From the NCBI GenBank assembly GCA_017464305.1, contig JAFUDS010000015.1, positions 1-64,000 on the forward strand: a stretch of DNA of 64,000 bases, given 5' to 3'. How positions within the stretch are numbered: position 1 is the first letter of the stretch; every line of letters begins with the position of its first letter. Below, piece after piece: positions 1 to 7,392 of the stretch. Origin of the DNA: Clostridia bacterium (GTDB taxonomy: Bacteria; Bacillota; Clostridia; Christensenellales; Aristaeellaceae). The position numbers were made by a program, and so were the translations under genes. The notes beneath the pieces were generated by a model. That model was not told the origin of the DNA, did no database searches, and saw only the letters and a list, made by a program, of their open reading frames with translations.

Positions 1-88
1 AAAAATGCTGTCCAGTTGTCAATCTGGTTGTCAAGACGGAGCCAGCACCCTGGAAAACCTTATAGATCAAGGGGTTTCAGACCAATAA
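1..88 (+). CDS. int: 3' end of the integrase gene (wrap-around copy)
   Basis: These bases are the last 88 nt of the tyrosine integrase described at 62157-63395, ending in TAA at 86-88. It is not a separate gene. Confidence 0.93.
   Translation, partial: KMLSSCQSGCQDGASTLENLIDQGVSDQ
15..33 (+). other. Integrase arm-type repeat pair (P arm)
   Basis: Two direct copies of GTTGTCA lie at 15-21 and 27-33, 12 bp apart. The same pair with the same spacing and orientation occurs on the other side of the attP core at 236-254. Direct repeats flanking the crossover core are the usual form of arm-type sites bound by the N-terminal domain of tyrosine integrases. Function is inferred from position and symmetry. 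Confidence 0.6.
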
Positions 89-96
89 CGGCCACC

Positions 97-141
97 CTCC
101 GACTCTGAAGGCCGCGCGTTCGAGTCGCGCCGGGCGCACCA
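97..141 (+). other. attP: attP core: 3' half of tRNA-Arg(CCG)
   Basis: The segment reads as a tRNA from the anticodon loop (CTCCGAC, anticodon CCG at 99-101) through anticodon-stem 3' strand, variable loop, a perfect T arm (GCGCG / TTCGAGT / CGCGC), the acceptor 3' strand CGGGCGC and ACCA. The 5' half is absent: upstream bases do not pair with the anticodon stem. Phages that integrate in tRNA genes carry this 3' part so that the target is restored on insertion. It lies 8 bp after the integrase stop. The second reading is at 63404-63448. Confidence 0.85.
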
Positions 142-142
142 A

Positions 143-180
143 GAAAATCCCCAGGAATCAGGCGATTCCTGGGGATTTTC
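143..180. terminator. Bidirectional rho-independent terminator after attP
   Basis: A 16-bp perfect inverted repeat (144-159 with 164-179, 4-nt loop AGGC) is flanked by an A-run on the left and a T-run on the right, so it can act on both strands. On + it would end integrase or tRNA transcripts; on - it lies downstream of the methyltransferase operon. It may extend the identity shared with the host site. Confidence 0.75.
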
Positions 181-235
181 CTTTTGCTCATGTTGACCAT
201 TTTGGGCACATTATTGCCATTACGACCCCGTTGTA

Positions 236-254
236 GTTGTCAATTCAGTTGTCA
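236..254 (+). other. Integrase arm-type repeat pair (P' arm)
   Basis: GTTGTCA occurs at 236-242 and 248-254, the same 12-bp spacing and orientation as the pair at 15-33. The two pairs bracket the attP core. This pair sits just outside the 3' end of the methyltransferase gene at 258. Confidence 0.6.
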
Positions 255-257
255 GGA

Positions 258-1919
258 TCAGGAGCCGGTCAGAGCCAGCATTTGAGAGGCATCCTGCAGG
301 AAATAATCTGGGCGGCTCACCACCTGCTCATAGGCCTCTTTGCCCATGAAGCTGTCCACGACGGCCTTTTCTTCCCTGTCCAGCTCCTTGTATCCCTTCC
401 GCCCGAAGGACGGCGGCAGCCAATTCTTGTGACGGCCAGCGAAGATATTGAACTTCGCCAGGAGATCGGGATTCCTGAACTCAATATGACACGTGCCCTT
501 TTTGTAGAAGGTGATAAAGAAGTGCTTTGTCGGCACCTTCCGCGTGTCGCCTGTTTTTTCAACATAAGCCAGGGCATCACTCAGGCTCACATCCGGCGCT
601 TGTCCGCCGTCCAGGTAGTTGAACACCTTTTCAATATCGCCCAGCTTGCCGCGCACGTTGTAGGCTCTGAACTCATCCGGGGCGCATGACCAGCGAGTGT
701 ATCCATTCAGCGGGAGGATCACCTTTTTGTTGACTGCAAAAGCATTGTTGGTTTTCCAGCCGTTGTAATAATGGATGTTCTTTGACATTTCATCCCAATG
801 GTATTTAATCGTCCACTCATCGAACAGATCAAGGATTGTCTGCTCAATTCCTCCGATCACCCGGTTATTCATTTCGATCATCAACTGATAGATATTATAG
901 GCGCTAAACTCATAATTGGACAGCTCATGCACCTTGCTTTGAAGATCATTTTGCAGATTGGTTGTCAACTGCTCCATGAAATGCGGATTTTTGAACAGGG
1001 CAGCCCAATACTTTTCCCTGGTCAAACGGATGTACTCATTGATAGAATGGTTGTCCTTTTTACCGCCAACAGCCAAGGAGATCAGGGGATTGCCGCACTT
1101 GTTCTCTCCGATTTTCTCCACGATCAACGGAGCCAGCGCTCGGTATTCCTGGATCAGCCTGATACCGCACTCCACCTCATAATTGAACCTGTCCACGATG
1201 GCATCAATATAATCGGCCTTGGCAAGCGCACGATCCGCACCTACATCGGATTTATCGGTGTACTTATGGGCCGGGCGGAGGTGATCCATGATCATGCTGT
1301 CCCCATCCTCGGCGGCTTCGACCTTCGCATTGACCAGGGCGATCTCCACATCGGTGCTGCGCTCAGCCTTGCCAAAGGCGCCTGAGATATATTCGATAGA
1401 CGCCTCCATCTGCTCCAATCGATTCAACAGGACCCGGCGCTGCGCGGTATAGGGATTTTTCAGGGTTTCCGCATTAAGCAGACATACCACCTGGCCGCCA
1501 TCCTTGATCATATCCAGGGCTTTGAGAAGGTGTGCCGCTCCGTCCGAAAACGGAGGATTCATCAGGATCAGGTCATAATGCTTATGCGTTTGATAAGTGA
1601 GAAAATCATCATGCACCACCCGAAAACCCTTGTCCCGGAGGATCGCTTGGAGGTTGGGATCAATCTCCACGCAATCCACATCTTCACCCGGCACATAATT
1701 TTCAGGCTCAGCAAAATTCTTATGGTAGCTGTGCCGTGCGTTCAGCTCCCAACAAGCATACCGCGCCAAATCGCCCTTGCCCGCGCTCGGCTCCAGAACG
1801 CTCTCCACCTCATACCATTTGACCAGGCTGATCATCTTCTCTGCCAGCTTCGCCGGTGTAGGGTAAAAGGTTTCCTGGGCCTTCTTGGTTTCGGGGATCG
1901 CATAGATCGCGCTGCTCAT
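258..1919 (-). CDS. N6-adenine DNA methyltransferase with DUF4942-type C-terminus
   Basis: A 553-aa protein. It has a Rossmann SAM-binding motif (LEPSAGKGD, residues 42-50), an acidic strand (VEID) and the catalytic NPPF at 121-124 typical of N6-adenine methyltransferases. The long C-terminal part resembles DUF4942, which commonly accompanies phage methyltransferases of this type. The ATG at 1919 has GGGAGG 9 nt upstream and overlaps the preceding stop (TGATG). It is the last gene of the operon read from the promoter at 3119 and abuts attP. Likely role: modifying phage DNA against host restriction. The specificity cannot be read from the sequence. Confidence 0.85.
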   Translation of the reverse strand: MSSAIYAIPETKKAQETFYPTPAKLAEKMISLVKWYEVESVLEPSAGKGDLARYACWELNARHSYHKNFAEPENYVPGEDVDCVEIDPNLQAILRDKGFRVVHDDFLTYQTHKHYDLILMNPPFSDGAAHLLKALDMIKDGGQVVCLLNAETLKNPYTAQRRVLLNRLEQMEASIEYISGAFGKAERSTDVEIALVNAKVEAAEDGDSMIMDHLRPAHKYTDKSDVGADRALAKADYIDAIVDRFNYEVECGIRLIQEYRALAPLIVEKIGENKCGNPLISLAVGGKKDNHSINEYIRLTREKYWAALFKNPHFMEQLTTNLQNDLQSKVHELSNYEFSAYNIYQLMIEMNNRVIGGIEQTILDLFDEWTIKYHWDEMSKNIHYYNGWKTNNAFAVNKKVILPLNGYTRWSCAPDEFRAYNVRGKLGDIEKVFNYLDGGQAPDVSLSDALAYVEKTGDTRKVPTKHFFITFYKKGTCHIEFRNPDLLAKFNIFAGRHKNWLPPSFGRKGYKELDREEKAVVDSFMGKEAYEQVVSRPDYFLQDASQMLALTGS

Positions 1920-2488
1920 CAATTCACACCTCCCACATCATTTTTCTGCTCCTCATCCGGCAGCAGCCCCATCGGATGCTTGTGGTCATAATAGGAATGT
2001 TCCAGCCAGAAAGAATAGATGGGCTTATAGACTTTGCCATCCAGGATCACCGGACGGCTAAAGGGATAATCATTCTCGCCGCCGTACAGAACATAGAGGA
2101 AAAACATACCATCCACGGTGGTGGCATCCTCATAATTCAGCTTTCTATCGAAGCCCTCCGCCTTGTAGTGAACCTCCCGGCTTTCCTTATCCACGCGCTG
2201 CAGCATGAACGGATCAATGCCAGCCAGCTTTTCGGCTTTCCGCATCTTCTCCACGGCTTTTTCCAGGGCCTCATCCAGCTTTTCAACGTCCTCCTCGGTG
2301 GCAAACTCCAGGAAGCCGCCGCCAAACATGGCATCCGTGCAGAATGGGTTTTGAGCTTTCAAGGTAATATGCAGGAAGTAATCCCCAGGGAAGCTCTTGC
2401 ACTCTGTGATCCGCACATCCAGCAGCCCATAATCCTTGTAGGGCATAAAGCCCTTGTTGGCCCTCTCTTTGATCTCCGCCAGCGTCAT
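1919..2488 (-). CDS. Hypothetical protein, 189 aa
   Basis: Not recognised. Acidic, with a Lys/Glu-rich helical stretch in the middle and an aromatic C-terminus. I chose the ATG at 2488 because GAGGAGG lies just before it; the longer upstream reading has no such site. It overlaps the methyltransferase start and is probably translationally coupled to it. Confidence 0.75.
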   Translation of the reverse strand: MTLAEIKERANKGFMPYKDYGLLDVRITECKSFPGDYFLHITLKAQNPFCTDAMFGGGFLEFATEEDVEKLDEALEKAVEKMRKAEKLAGIDPFMLQRVDKESREVHYKAEGFDRKLNYEDATTVDGMFFLYVLYGGENDYPFSRPVILDGKVYKPIYSFWLEHSYYDHKHPMGLLPDEEQKNDVGGVN

Positions 2489-2501
2489 TTCTTCCACCTC
2501 C

Positions 2502-2882
2502 TCAATTCTCAACCCGGTCATGGATCGCAACAGCGCCGTGAACAGCACTGCGCCCCCGCGCTTCCATCAGCTCCCGGAACCGGCTATCAGGGGTATGGGC
2601 GAAATTTCCGCCCATCATATACCACCGATTGCCCCGATCCACCACGGCGCCGCTTGCCGTCACGGTGGCCGGGCGAATATCAAACAGCACCTCCCCGCGG
2701 AAATTCCGAACATTCAGGCGGCAGAAATTGAGGGGGATTTCATGCTCCGCATCGAAGGAATACGGCCCCGTCGGGCACTCTACCAGCAGCCGATCAAAGA
2801 ACTTGGAAACGCCGTTGTTGGTGCAATCAGCCCCAGAATCCCGGTACACATTCACAGGCAAACAACGAATGATCCGCGCCAT
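2502..2882 (-). CDS. Hypothetical protein, 126 aa
   Basis: Not recognised. A soluble protein of mixed composition with a strong ribosome binding site (GGAGGAG) before the ATG at 2882. It lies between the 55-aa and 189-aa genes in the operon transcribed from 3119. No membrane segment or metal motif is visible. Confidence 0.75.
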   Translation of the reverse strand: MARIIRCLPVNVYRDSGADCTNNGVSKFFDRLLVECPTGPYSFDAEHEIPLNFCRLNVRNFRGEVLFDIRPATVTASGAVVDRGNRWYMMGGNFAHTPDSRFRELMEARGRSAVHGAVAIHDRVEN

Positions 2883-2903
2883 ACTCGCTCCTCCATTCTC
2901 ACA

Positions 2904-3071
2904 TCAATAATCCAGGAAAGCATCGATCCACAAGAACGAGGACTTTTCCGCCAGCTTTTCGATGAACCGCTCACGGGCCGCAGGGGAGGAGAACTTTTTC
3001 CGCTTTGCCACGATCAGGCCTTTCCTGTCAGCCTCATGCCAGGCAACCTCAAAGACGCTGTTCTTTGTCAT
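2904..3071 (-). CDS. Small hypothetical protein, 55 aa
   Basis: Begins MTKNSVFEVAW and ends FLDY, basic overall (Lys/Arg cluster near the middle). The ATG at 3071 follows GGAGG with good spacing. It is the first gene after the promoter at 3119-3147. Function unknown; size, basic charge and promoter-proximal position fit an early host-takeover protein. Confidence 0.7.
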   Translation of the reverse strand: MTKNSVFEVAWHEADRKGLIVAKRKKFSSPAARERFIEKLAEKSSFLWIDAFLDY

Positions 3072-3118
3072 ATCTCAGTCCTCCATTCCGGGGGAGGAGA
3101 ACCCCTCCCCACAATCCC

Positions 3119-3210
3119 ATTATGCCGTGTTTATATCCAAAAGTCAGCGCGTTTTCGCCCACTTCCGCACATTTAGGAACTCCGCAGCAACTCGCAGTAA
3201 TTCCGTAGCA
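3119..3210 (-). promoter_or_regulatory. Composite early promoter, copy A
   Basis: On the - strand: -35 CTGACT (3142-3147), a 17-bp spacer and -10 CATAAT (3119-3124). Upstream lie AAAACGCG joined to the -35, 15 bp of free sequence, CTAAAT and repeated CTRCGRARTT-like units up to about 3210. Four other promoters in the first 9 kb share this design. It drives genes 3071 to 258. Confidence 0.8.
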
Positions 3211-3228
3211 AATGGATCTTCGGGCATG

Positions 3229-3254
3229 AAAAAGGCGGCTGGATCACAGCCGCC
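3229..3254 (-). terminator. Terminator after the 83-aa gene
   Basis: Read on the - strand, GGCGGCTG / CAGCCGCC pairs around a 5-nt loop and is followed by TTTTT. It sits just after the stop of the gene at 3265 and before promoter A. Confidence 0.75.
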
Positions 3255-3264
3255 ATACTTCTGA

Positions 3265-3516
3265 TCACTCCAGAGCGCCCATGGCATCCAGGGCGAACAT
3301 GAAGGCCGCAGCCTCCCGATCGCTGGTAATCATATCCTGCCGGTACTTGGCAAACTCCCCGACGAAGGCCGCCCGCTGCTCATCCTGGATGAACACATCG
3401 AAGGCATCCACGGCCTCATTGTACCCGGCCACACGATCATAGTTGTCATAGAGAAATTCATACTCTTTCTTGAACTGCTCGGCGAACTTCTCAATGCTCA
3501 CATTGACGATCTTCAT
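3265..3516 (-). CDS. Small hypothetical protein, 83 aa
   Basis: Begins MKIVNVSIEKF; mostly helical and acidic with several Phe/Tyr residues. The ATG at 3516 has GGAGGG upstream and lies 55 nt inside the -10 of promoter B, so this is a one-gene transcript with promoter B in front and a terminator behind. Not recognised. A dedicated strong promoter suggests high early expression. Confidence 0.75.
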   Translation of the reverse strand: MKIVNVSIEKFAEQFKKEYEFLYDNYDRVAGYNEAVDAFDVFIQDEQRAAFVGEFAKYRQDMITSDREAAAFMFALDAMGALE

Positions 3517-3570
3517 GCTCAACCCTCCAATCTTTTGTCCCGGAAACGTGACCACCCCGGCCACACCTAT

Positions 3571-3640
3571 ATCATACCGTGGCCGGGGCAGAAAGTCAGC
3601 GCGTTTTGACCTCAAAAAGAGGATTTAGTCTTTTCGTAGC
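3571..3640 (-). promoter_or_regulatory. Composite early promoter, copy B
   Basis: -35 CTGACT (3594-3599), 17-bp spacer, -10 TATGAT (3571-3576). Upstream: AAAACGCG, then 15 bp, CTAAAT and GCTACGAAAAGA. Same architecture as copies A, C, D and E. It serves the 83-aa gene. Confidence 0.8.
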
Positions 3641-3642
3641 GA

Positions 3643-3948
3643 TCAGGCGGAGAACAGGATGCCGTTATATTTGCACGTCGCTATAATTTCATCCTGCGTA
3701 CCGAAGCCCAGGGCCATATTCGGCAAAATGCCTTTCACCAGAGGCAGCACAGAGGCCCAGGGGCGGCCTCCGTTTCGCCTCAATACATCCTCCACCTGGG
3801 CCGCTATCTCGCGGACGCAGCCCATTTCCGCCTCGGTGAAGTCGCTTTCGCGGTACACGAACCGCCGATCCTTTGCATGGTTGATCCTGTCCTGCATTTC
3901 GCAGAGGGCAAGCTGCCGACACAGGGCTTTCATCCGCTTGTAGAGCAT
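3643..3948 (-). CDS. Hypothetical protein, 101 aa
   Basis: Last gene of the operon started at promoter C. The ATG at 3948 follows AGGAGGTG. The protein is Arg/Lys-rich at the N-terminus with a few cysteines and a hydrophobic Gly-rich C-terminal third. Not recognised. Confidence 0.7.
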   Translation of the reverse strand: MLYKRMKALCRQLALCEMQDRINHAKDRRFVYRESDFTEAEMGCVREIAAQVEDVLRRNGGRPWASVLPLVKGILPNMALGFGTQDEIIATCKYNGILFSA

Positions 3949-3961
3949 CCTTGGCACCTCC

Positions 3962-4222
3962 TCACGGGCGATCAATAGTGATGGAATCCACCAGGTTATT
4001 GAAGCGATCATACAAGGTGATGCTCATCCATCCGCAGCCGAAGTCCTCAATGGCTTTCAGCCGGATCGGGTCCTTGTCGGGGATCAGGCGATAGACAACG
4101 TAATCGCTCAACACTCCGGCCAGCTGGCCCTCCTCCAAGGAGCGATTCGCCAGCTCGCGGATGGTCTCCAGGCGCGGCGCATACTCATCATCGTACCGAT
4201 AAATCACCAGGAACTTATCCAT
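3962..4222 (-). CDS. Small hypothetical protein, 86 aa
   Basis: Begins MDKFLVIYRYDDE. The start at 4222 is fixed by GGAGGTG six to eight bases upstream and almost abuts the previous gene. Acidic and soluble. Not recognised; part of the promoter C operon. Confidence 0.7.
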   Translation of the reverse strand: MDKFLVIYRYDDEYAPRLETIRELANRSLEEGQLAGVLSDYVVYRLIPDKDPIRLKAIEDFGCGWMSITLYDRFNNLVDSITIDRP

Positions 4223-4224
4223 GG

Positions 4225-4413
4225 TCACACCTCCTCCAAATCCACATACTCACCGATCACTCGCAGCGCATCATCATAGGAATGGCACGCCTTGACCCGG
4301 CGCTCCATTTCGCGGTATTCATCCACCAGGCCGCACGCTTTCATTTCACCGTAGGCGTTTGCCAGGATGAAGAAGATATTGCCGGAAGGACCTTTGCGAT
4401 CAAAGATGACCAT
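4225..4413 (-). CDS. Small hypothetical protein, 62 aa
   Basis: Begins MVIFDRKGPSG; the ATG at 4413 fits the GGAGGTG better than the GTG six bases upstream. Function unknown. It is packed between the 62-aa and 86-aa genes with only a few bases between them. Confidence 0.68.
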   Translation of the reverse strand: MVIFDRKGPSGNIFFILANAYGEMKACGLVDEYREMERRVKACHSYDDALRVIGEYVDLEEV

Positions 4414-4415
4414 AC

Positions 4416-4604
4416 TCACACCTCCTCATGGATTTCACGCTTGATGATGATGTCGCCCTTCTGATCATCATAGGCTTTCAGCACCTTGTAGGGCACATCG
4501 GAAACCTTGTCATAGAATGCCTCGGCAGCCGGAAGGGAGCTGAACTTGTGCTCGCAATCCTCGCCGCGCTTGGTATCATACTCAACCCAGTAAGAGCGGA
4601 TCAT
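4416..4604 (-). CDS. Small hypothetical protein, 62 aa
   Basis: Begins MIRSYWVEYDTKRGED, a form seen in small phage proteins that start with a short beta strand. Good GGAGGG site before 4604. Not recognised. Second gene of the promoter C operon. Confidence 0.7.
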   Translation of the reverse strand: MIRSYWVEYDTKRGEDCEHKFSSLPAAEAFYDKVSDVPYKVLKAYDDQKGDIIIKREIHEEV

Positions 4605-4616
4605 CCTTTTCCCTCC

Positions 4617-4772
4617 TCAGTAGAAGATCACGTCGCGGAAGGAATACCCATCCGTCAGCACCGGCCAGAGCAGCCGCATCTTGTCGAAGGCCTCCACGCT
4701 GTTGTTGGCCTTGACAGCCAGATACCGGCCATCCGCCAGGACCAGCTTGTACACACCATGAACTTTCATCAT
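4617..4772 (-). CDS. Small hypothetical protein, 51 aa
   Basis: Read directly from the sequence: starts MMKVHGVYKLVLADG and ends FRDVIFY before TGA at 4617-4619. GGAGGC precedes the double ATG at 4772/4769. First gene downstream of promoter C (-10 at 4827). Not recognised. Confidence 0.65.
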   Translation of the reverse strand: MMKVHGVYKLVLADGRYLAVKANNSVEAFDKMRLLWPVLTDGYSFRDVIFY

Positions 4773-4826
4773 TTCAGCCTCCGATCAATCAGGATCGCGG
4801 CGGGATCACCTCCCGACCACGATACT

Positions 4827-4897
4827 ATTATGCCGTGCTTTAAGGGGTTTGTCAGCGCGTTTTCGGCCTATTTTGAGTATTTAGGAATTTCGTAGCG
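4827..4897 (-). promoter_or_regulatory. Composite early promoter, copy C
   Basis: -35 CTGACA (4850-4855), 17-bp spacer, -10 CATAAT (4827-4832). Upstream: AAAACGCG, then 15 bp, CTAAAT and GCTACGAAATTC. It drives a five-gene operon running from 4772 to 3643. Confidence 0.8.
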
Positions 4898-4920
4898 AAT
4901 GACGCAAAAATGAAGCAATC

Positions 4921-4949
4921 AAAAAGCAGGAGGATCATTCCCCCTGCTG
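4921..4949 (-). terminator. Terminator at the end of the HTH gene
   Basis: On the - strand, GCAGGGGG / CCTCCTGC (one G-T pair) is followed by TTTTT. It overlaps the last codons of the gene ending at 4935 and insulates it from promoter C. Confidence 0.65.
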
Positions 4950-5198
4950 CTGTGTTTGATCTTCCAGCTTCTTTTGTTTCTCTTTCCAGGCGGCGTATTC
5001 CTCACGCCGACGCTTCCAGTAGGCGCTATATTTCCCGGTCTTGACCCGGCGATCCACCCACGGCTCATCCTCATCGATCAGCCAGGTATTGCCTATCTTC
5101 ACGGCGGTTTTGAAGCCGCCAGTCCGGGCGATCCTCCGGGCCGAATCCTCGCCTTTTTCCAGACGCCGGGCATACTCCGCCAGCGGGATCATTGCCAT
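4935..5198 (-). CDS. Small putative DNA-binding (excisionase-like HTH) protein, 87 aa
   Basis: The N-terminal 55 residues (IPLAEYARRL, then an Arg-rich helix, TAVKIGNTWLIDE) look like the winged-helix fold of excisionases or MerR-type proteins. The C-terminus is a charged Lys/Glu/Gln helix. It has its own promoter (5229-5257) and terminator, and GGAGGTG before 5198. It may be the regulator of the repeated early promoters or an excisionase; neither can be decided here. Confidence 0.65.
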   Translation of the reverse strand: MAMIPLAEYARRLEKGEDSARRIARTGGFKTAVKIGNTWLIDEDEPWVDRRVKTGKYSAYWKRRREEYAAWKEKQKKLEDQTQQQGE

Positions 5199-5228
5199 CC
5201 GCGATCACCTCCGAAAATCATTTCATCC

Positions 5229-5257
5229 ATTATACCGCAGCTCGGGCCAGGTGGCAA
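5229..5257 (-). promoter_or_regulatory. Simple sigma-70 promoter for the HTH gene
   Basis: -35 TTGCCA (5252-5257), 17-bp spacer, -10 TATAAT (5229-5234) on the - strand. It lacks the upstream element of promoters A-E, which suggests separate control of the HTH gene. Confidence 0.7.
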
Positions 5258-5427
5258 CGCTGAATATCCTGGGCGGACAGCATATGATCATACACCACCA
5301 CACCACACACGCGGCACCCGACAGATGGATCAAAGGGCCTGCTGCCGAGAACCTTAAACGACACCAGGCCGCCATCCGGGAGGGCGCTTGCATCTTCCAT
5401 CCTGCCGATCAGATAATACTTGAACAC
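5230..5427 (-). CDS. Small hypothetical protein, 65 aa
   Basis: GTG start at 5427 chosen because GGAGGG precedes it (product begins MFKYYLIGRMED). Contains a CRVC pair near the C-terminus. Its stop lies inside the promoter of the next gene. Last gene of the promoter D operon. Not recognised. The 127 bases upstream hold only an 8-bp hairpin (about 5479-5498). Confidence 0.62.
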   Translation of the reverse strand: MFKYYLIGRMEDASALPDGGLVSFKVLGSRPFDPSVGCRVCGVVVYDHMLSAQDIQRCHLARAAV

Positions 5428-5554
5428 CGTGATCCCTCCATCCTTTGTATTTTGCGTTCTGCACCCCCTATGGATCAGGGAAGGGATTTCCCTTCCCGCC
5501 ATCCAGAGGAACCGCCAGGAGCCTTTTTAATTCATTCAAAAGGCATCACGGAGC

Positions 5555-5776
5555 CTATCCGTTCCCCTCCGTCTCATTCCAGGCCACGCACCAGGGCTTT
5601 TCTGCAATCTGAGCCAGGGTCATGCCAGCGATAGCCGCCTCAATGCGGAAAGACACATGCTGAGACTTTTTGTGATCATTGAGGATCACACCGCCACCCC
5701 TCCGGCGGCGGAAATCCGCCGCCTCCTGCCGGGTGGCAAAAAACCGCTGCCGATACCTCACGCGCTCGCTCTGCAT
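5555..5776 (-). CDS. Small hypothetical protein, 73 aa
   Basis: Begins MQSERVRYRQRFFAT, basic N-terminal half, then a helical Ala/Ile-rich segment ending AWNETEGNG. GGAGGAAAACGG precedes the ATG at 5776. It overlaps the upstream gene by 19 bases. Not recognised. Confidence 0.68.
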   Translation of the reverse strand: MQSERVRYRQRFFATRQEAADFRRRRGGGVILNDHKKSQHVSFRIEAAIAGMTLAQIAEKPWCVAWNETEGNG

Positions 5777-6315
5777 CCGTTTTCCTCCTCTCTCACAATG
5801 CGATAACGCAGGATCGCCTCCCCGCGCACATTCAAATCCCACACCTCATTGATGGCGGCATCATAATACCGGCCATGCCCCGCCGTGGTATCAAAGCAGC
5901 TCATGTACTCCATGCCCTTCTTGCTCCAGAAGGATTTCCACCACCAGTAGGTTGAGGAGCCGTCCGTCATGGCATCGGCATAGGACTGATCCTGATATTG
6001 CTTGCTCTGCCTGATCTCCTCCCATTCGGCCAGGGCCGCAGCCTCCGCACCCGTCAAAGGCCGATGCCCGAATCGGTACACGGTGAGCCCTTCATCGTCA
6101 TAATCCACCAGGGAGGCCCTGGCAATATCACAGGCACTTTTCTTGCCATCTGCATTGAGAAAGAAAACGGACACGCTGTTGGCATCCACCAGGGGACGCA
6201 GACCGCGCAGACGGGGAGGAATCTGATCCCCCGTCCGCCCGAAGTGCTCCACCAATTCCATGACCAGGCCGCCAGCCTTGGCGTCCCGTTTCAACTGGGC
6301 CAGGCTCTTTTTCAT
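5758..6315 (-). CDS. Hypothetical protein, 185 aa
   Basis: Begins MKKSLAQLKRDAKAGG, a start shared by many small phage proteins of unknown role. The middle is acidic and the second half is rich in Trp/Tyr (YWWWKSFW). GGAGGCGGC precedes the ATG at 6315. One of the larger proteins of the early block. Not recognised. Confidence 0.72.
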   Translation of the reverse strand: MKKSLAQLKRDAKAGGLVMELVEHFGRTGDQIPPRLRGLRPLVDANSVSVFFLNADGKKSACDIARASLVDYDDEGLTVYRFGHRPLTGAEAAALAEWEEIRQSKQYQDQSYADAMTDGSSTYWWWKSFWSKKGMEYMSCFDTTAGHGRYYDAAINEVWDLNVRGEAILRYRIVREEENGCRASA

Positions 6316-6329
6316 GCTGCCGCCTCCTC

Positions 6330-6500
6330 TCAATACTCCACCTTAAACGTGACCACATGACCGGGATTCTCCCGGATCAGCAGGGCCTTTACCTCATCCA
6401 CCATCATGTTATTATCAAGGGCGGCCTGGATCACTTCCACCAGCTTCTTTCCGTCCAAGTAGGCCCAGATGCGGGCCTTACGGCCAATACGACGCGCCAT
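6330..6500 (-). CDS. Small hypothetical protein, 56 aa
   Basis: Begins MARRIGRKARIWAYLDGKK. The ATG at 6500 with AGGAGGTG is clearly the start; the longer open frame upstream is Arg-rich shadow sequence without a site. Basic N-terminus, then mixed. Not recognised. Confidence 0.68.
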   Translation of the reverse strand: MARRIGRKARIWAYLDGKKLVEVIQAALDNNMMVDEVKALLIRENPGHVVTFKVEY

Positions 6501-6513
6501 CACTTGCACCTCC

Positions 6514-6771
6514 TCAGTATTCAAAATGAACAGGTTCGGCCTTGATCGCCGTGATCGCTCCGCTTCTGCTGCTCGCACCGCGCAGCCACTTCTTGCCCTC
6601 ACTGATCGCCTTTTCCTTCGTGGGATACACATACCCGCTCTTAACACGCCCGCTAAAAAGGTTGCCCTCCATATAGCACGGGTCCTTTTCGTCCGGCTGA
6701 AACAGCCACTCGAACCCCTTCTTATCCGACCCGACATAGCCCCAACCGTAGCTATTGCGGCTCTCCATCAT
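6514..6771 (-). CDS. Small hypothetical protein, 85 aa
   Basis: Gly, Ser and Tyr-rich N-terminus (MMESRNSYGWGYVG) followed by a YPTKEKAISEGKKWLRG segment. GAGGAGGCG precedes the ATG at 6771. Not recognised. Confidence 0.68.
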   Translation of the reverse strand: MMESRNSYGWGYVGSDKKGFEWLFQPDEKDPCYMEGNLFSGRVKSGYVYPTKEKAISEGKKWLRGASSRSGAITAIKAEPVHFEY

Positions 6772-6787
6772 GCCCTCACGCCTCCTC

Positions 6788-7123
6788 TCAGCAGAACGAC
6801 AGCAGCTTAGTCAAATTGAACCGGGGCGCATCTTCCAGGTGAGTTGTAACCATGTCATGGATCACAGACCAGCCGCCCAGCTCTTTCTTGGGGACGCTGA
6901 AAACCTTCTCCTCATAGGAGCCGCAGCCGGAATAGTGGCGGACATAATGGACACAGCGATAGGTAACGCGCTCATCATCCTCTTTGATCACCTTCTTGAA
7001 AGAAGGATACTCATGCTCATAATTCGGATTGTAGAGATAGTTGGAAGCATCGAACTTGTACCCATTGGGCGTCACGATCCCCAGGAGCTTCTTGATGTAC
7101 TCAGGCTTGCGATTCCTTGACAT
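6788..7123 (-). CDS. Hypothetical protein, 111 aa
   Basis: Basic N-terminus (MSRNRKPEYIKKLLG), many Tyr and His residues and two central cysteines. GGAGGTG lies before the ATG at 7123. Second gene of the promoter D operon. Not recognised. Confidence 0.7.
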   Translation of the reverse strand: MSRNRKPEYIKKLLGIVTPNGYKFDASNYLYNPNYEHEYPSFKKVIKEDDERVTYRCVHYVRHYSGCGSYEEKVFSVPKKELGGWSVIHDMVTTHLEDAPRFNLTKLLSFC

Positions 7124-7135
7124 GCTCGCACCTCC

Positions 7136-7273
7136 TCAATCATCATCGTCGGCCACATAGCCGGCGCAGTAACCAGGATCACGCAGCCGGGCCTTTTCCA
7201 GCGCCTCACTGAACGTCCGAGCGCGGACGCGCACATCCGTGAGACCATGGCCACACACGATCCAGATCATCAT
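7136..7273 (-). CDS. Small hypothetical protein, 45 aa
   Basis: Read directly: MMIWIVCGHGLTDVRVRA to a DDDD C-terminus, TGA at 7136-7138. GAAGGA lies upstream of the ATG pair at 7273/7270. First gene after promoter D. Not recognised. Confidence 0.6.
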   Translation of the reverse strand: MMIWIVCGHGLTDVRVRARTFSEALEKARLRDPGYCAGYVADDDD

Positions 7274-7319
7274 TTTCTCGTCCTTCTTTCCGGGAGCGGA
7301 TCACCCGCCCCACACTCAT

Positions 7320-7390
7320 ATCATACCGTGTTTGACCCTCCCTGTCAGCGCATTTTGTCCCGTTTTCGATGATTTAGTAATTTCGTAGTA
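7320..7390 (-). promoter_or_regulatory. Composite early promoter, copy D
   Basis: -35 CTGACA (7343-7348), 17-bp spacer, -10 TATGAT (7320-7325). Upstream: AAAATGCG, then 15 bp, CTAAAT and CTACGAAATTA. It drives the seven-gene operon from 7273 to 5230. Confidence 0.8.
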
Positions 7391-7392
7391 AA

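Larger units (their letters stand above)
1..693. repeat. Direct terminal redundancy (circular genome read past its origin)
   Basis: Bases 1-693 match 63308-64000 base for base where compared, an offset of exactly 63,307. The integrase gene runs into the copy at 63308 and the DUF4942 methyltransferase is cut off at 64000 but complete at 258-1919. The simplest reading is a circular molecule (or circularly closed contig) of 63,307 bp. A physical tandem repeat or a real terminal redundancy is less likely because the junction lies inside genes. Confidence 0.93.

Noticed and set aside
97-141. A full tRNA gene
   Set aside because: Only the 3' half is present; the upstream bases are integrase codons and do not form D or acceptor stems.
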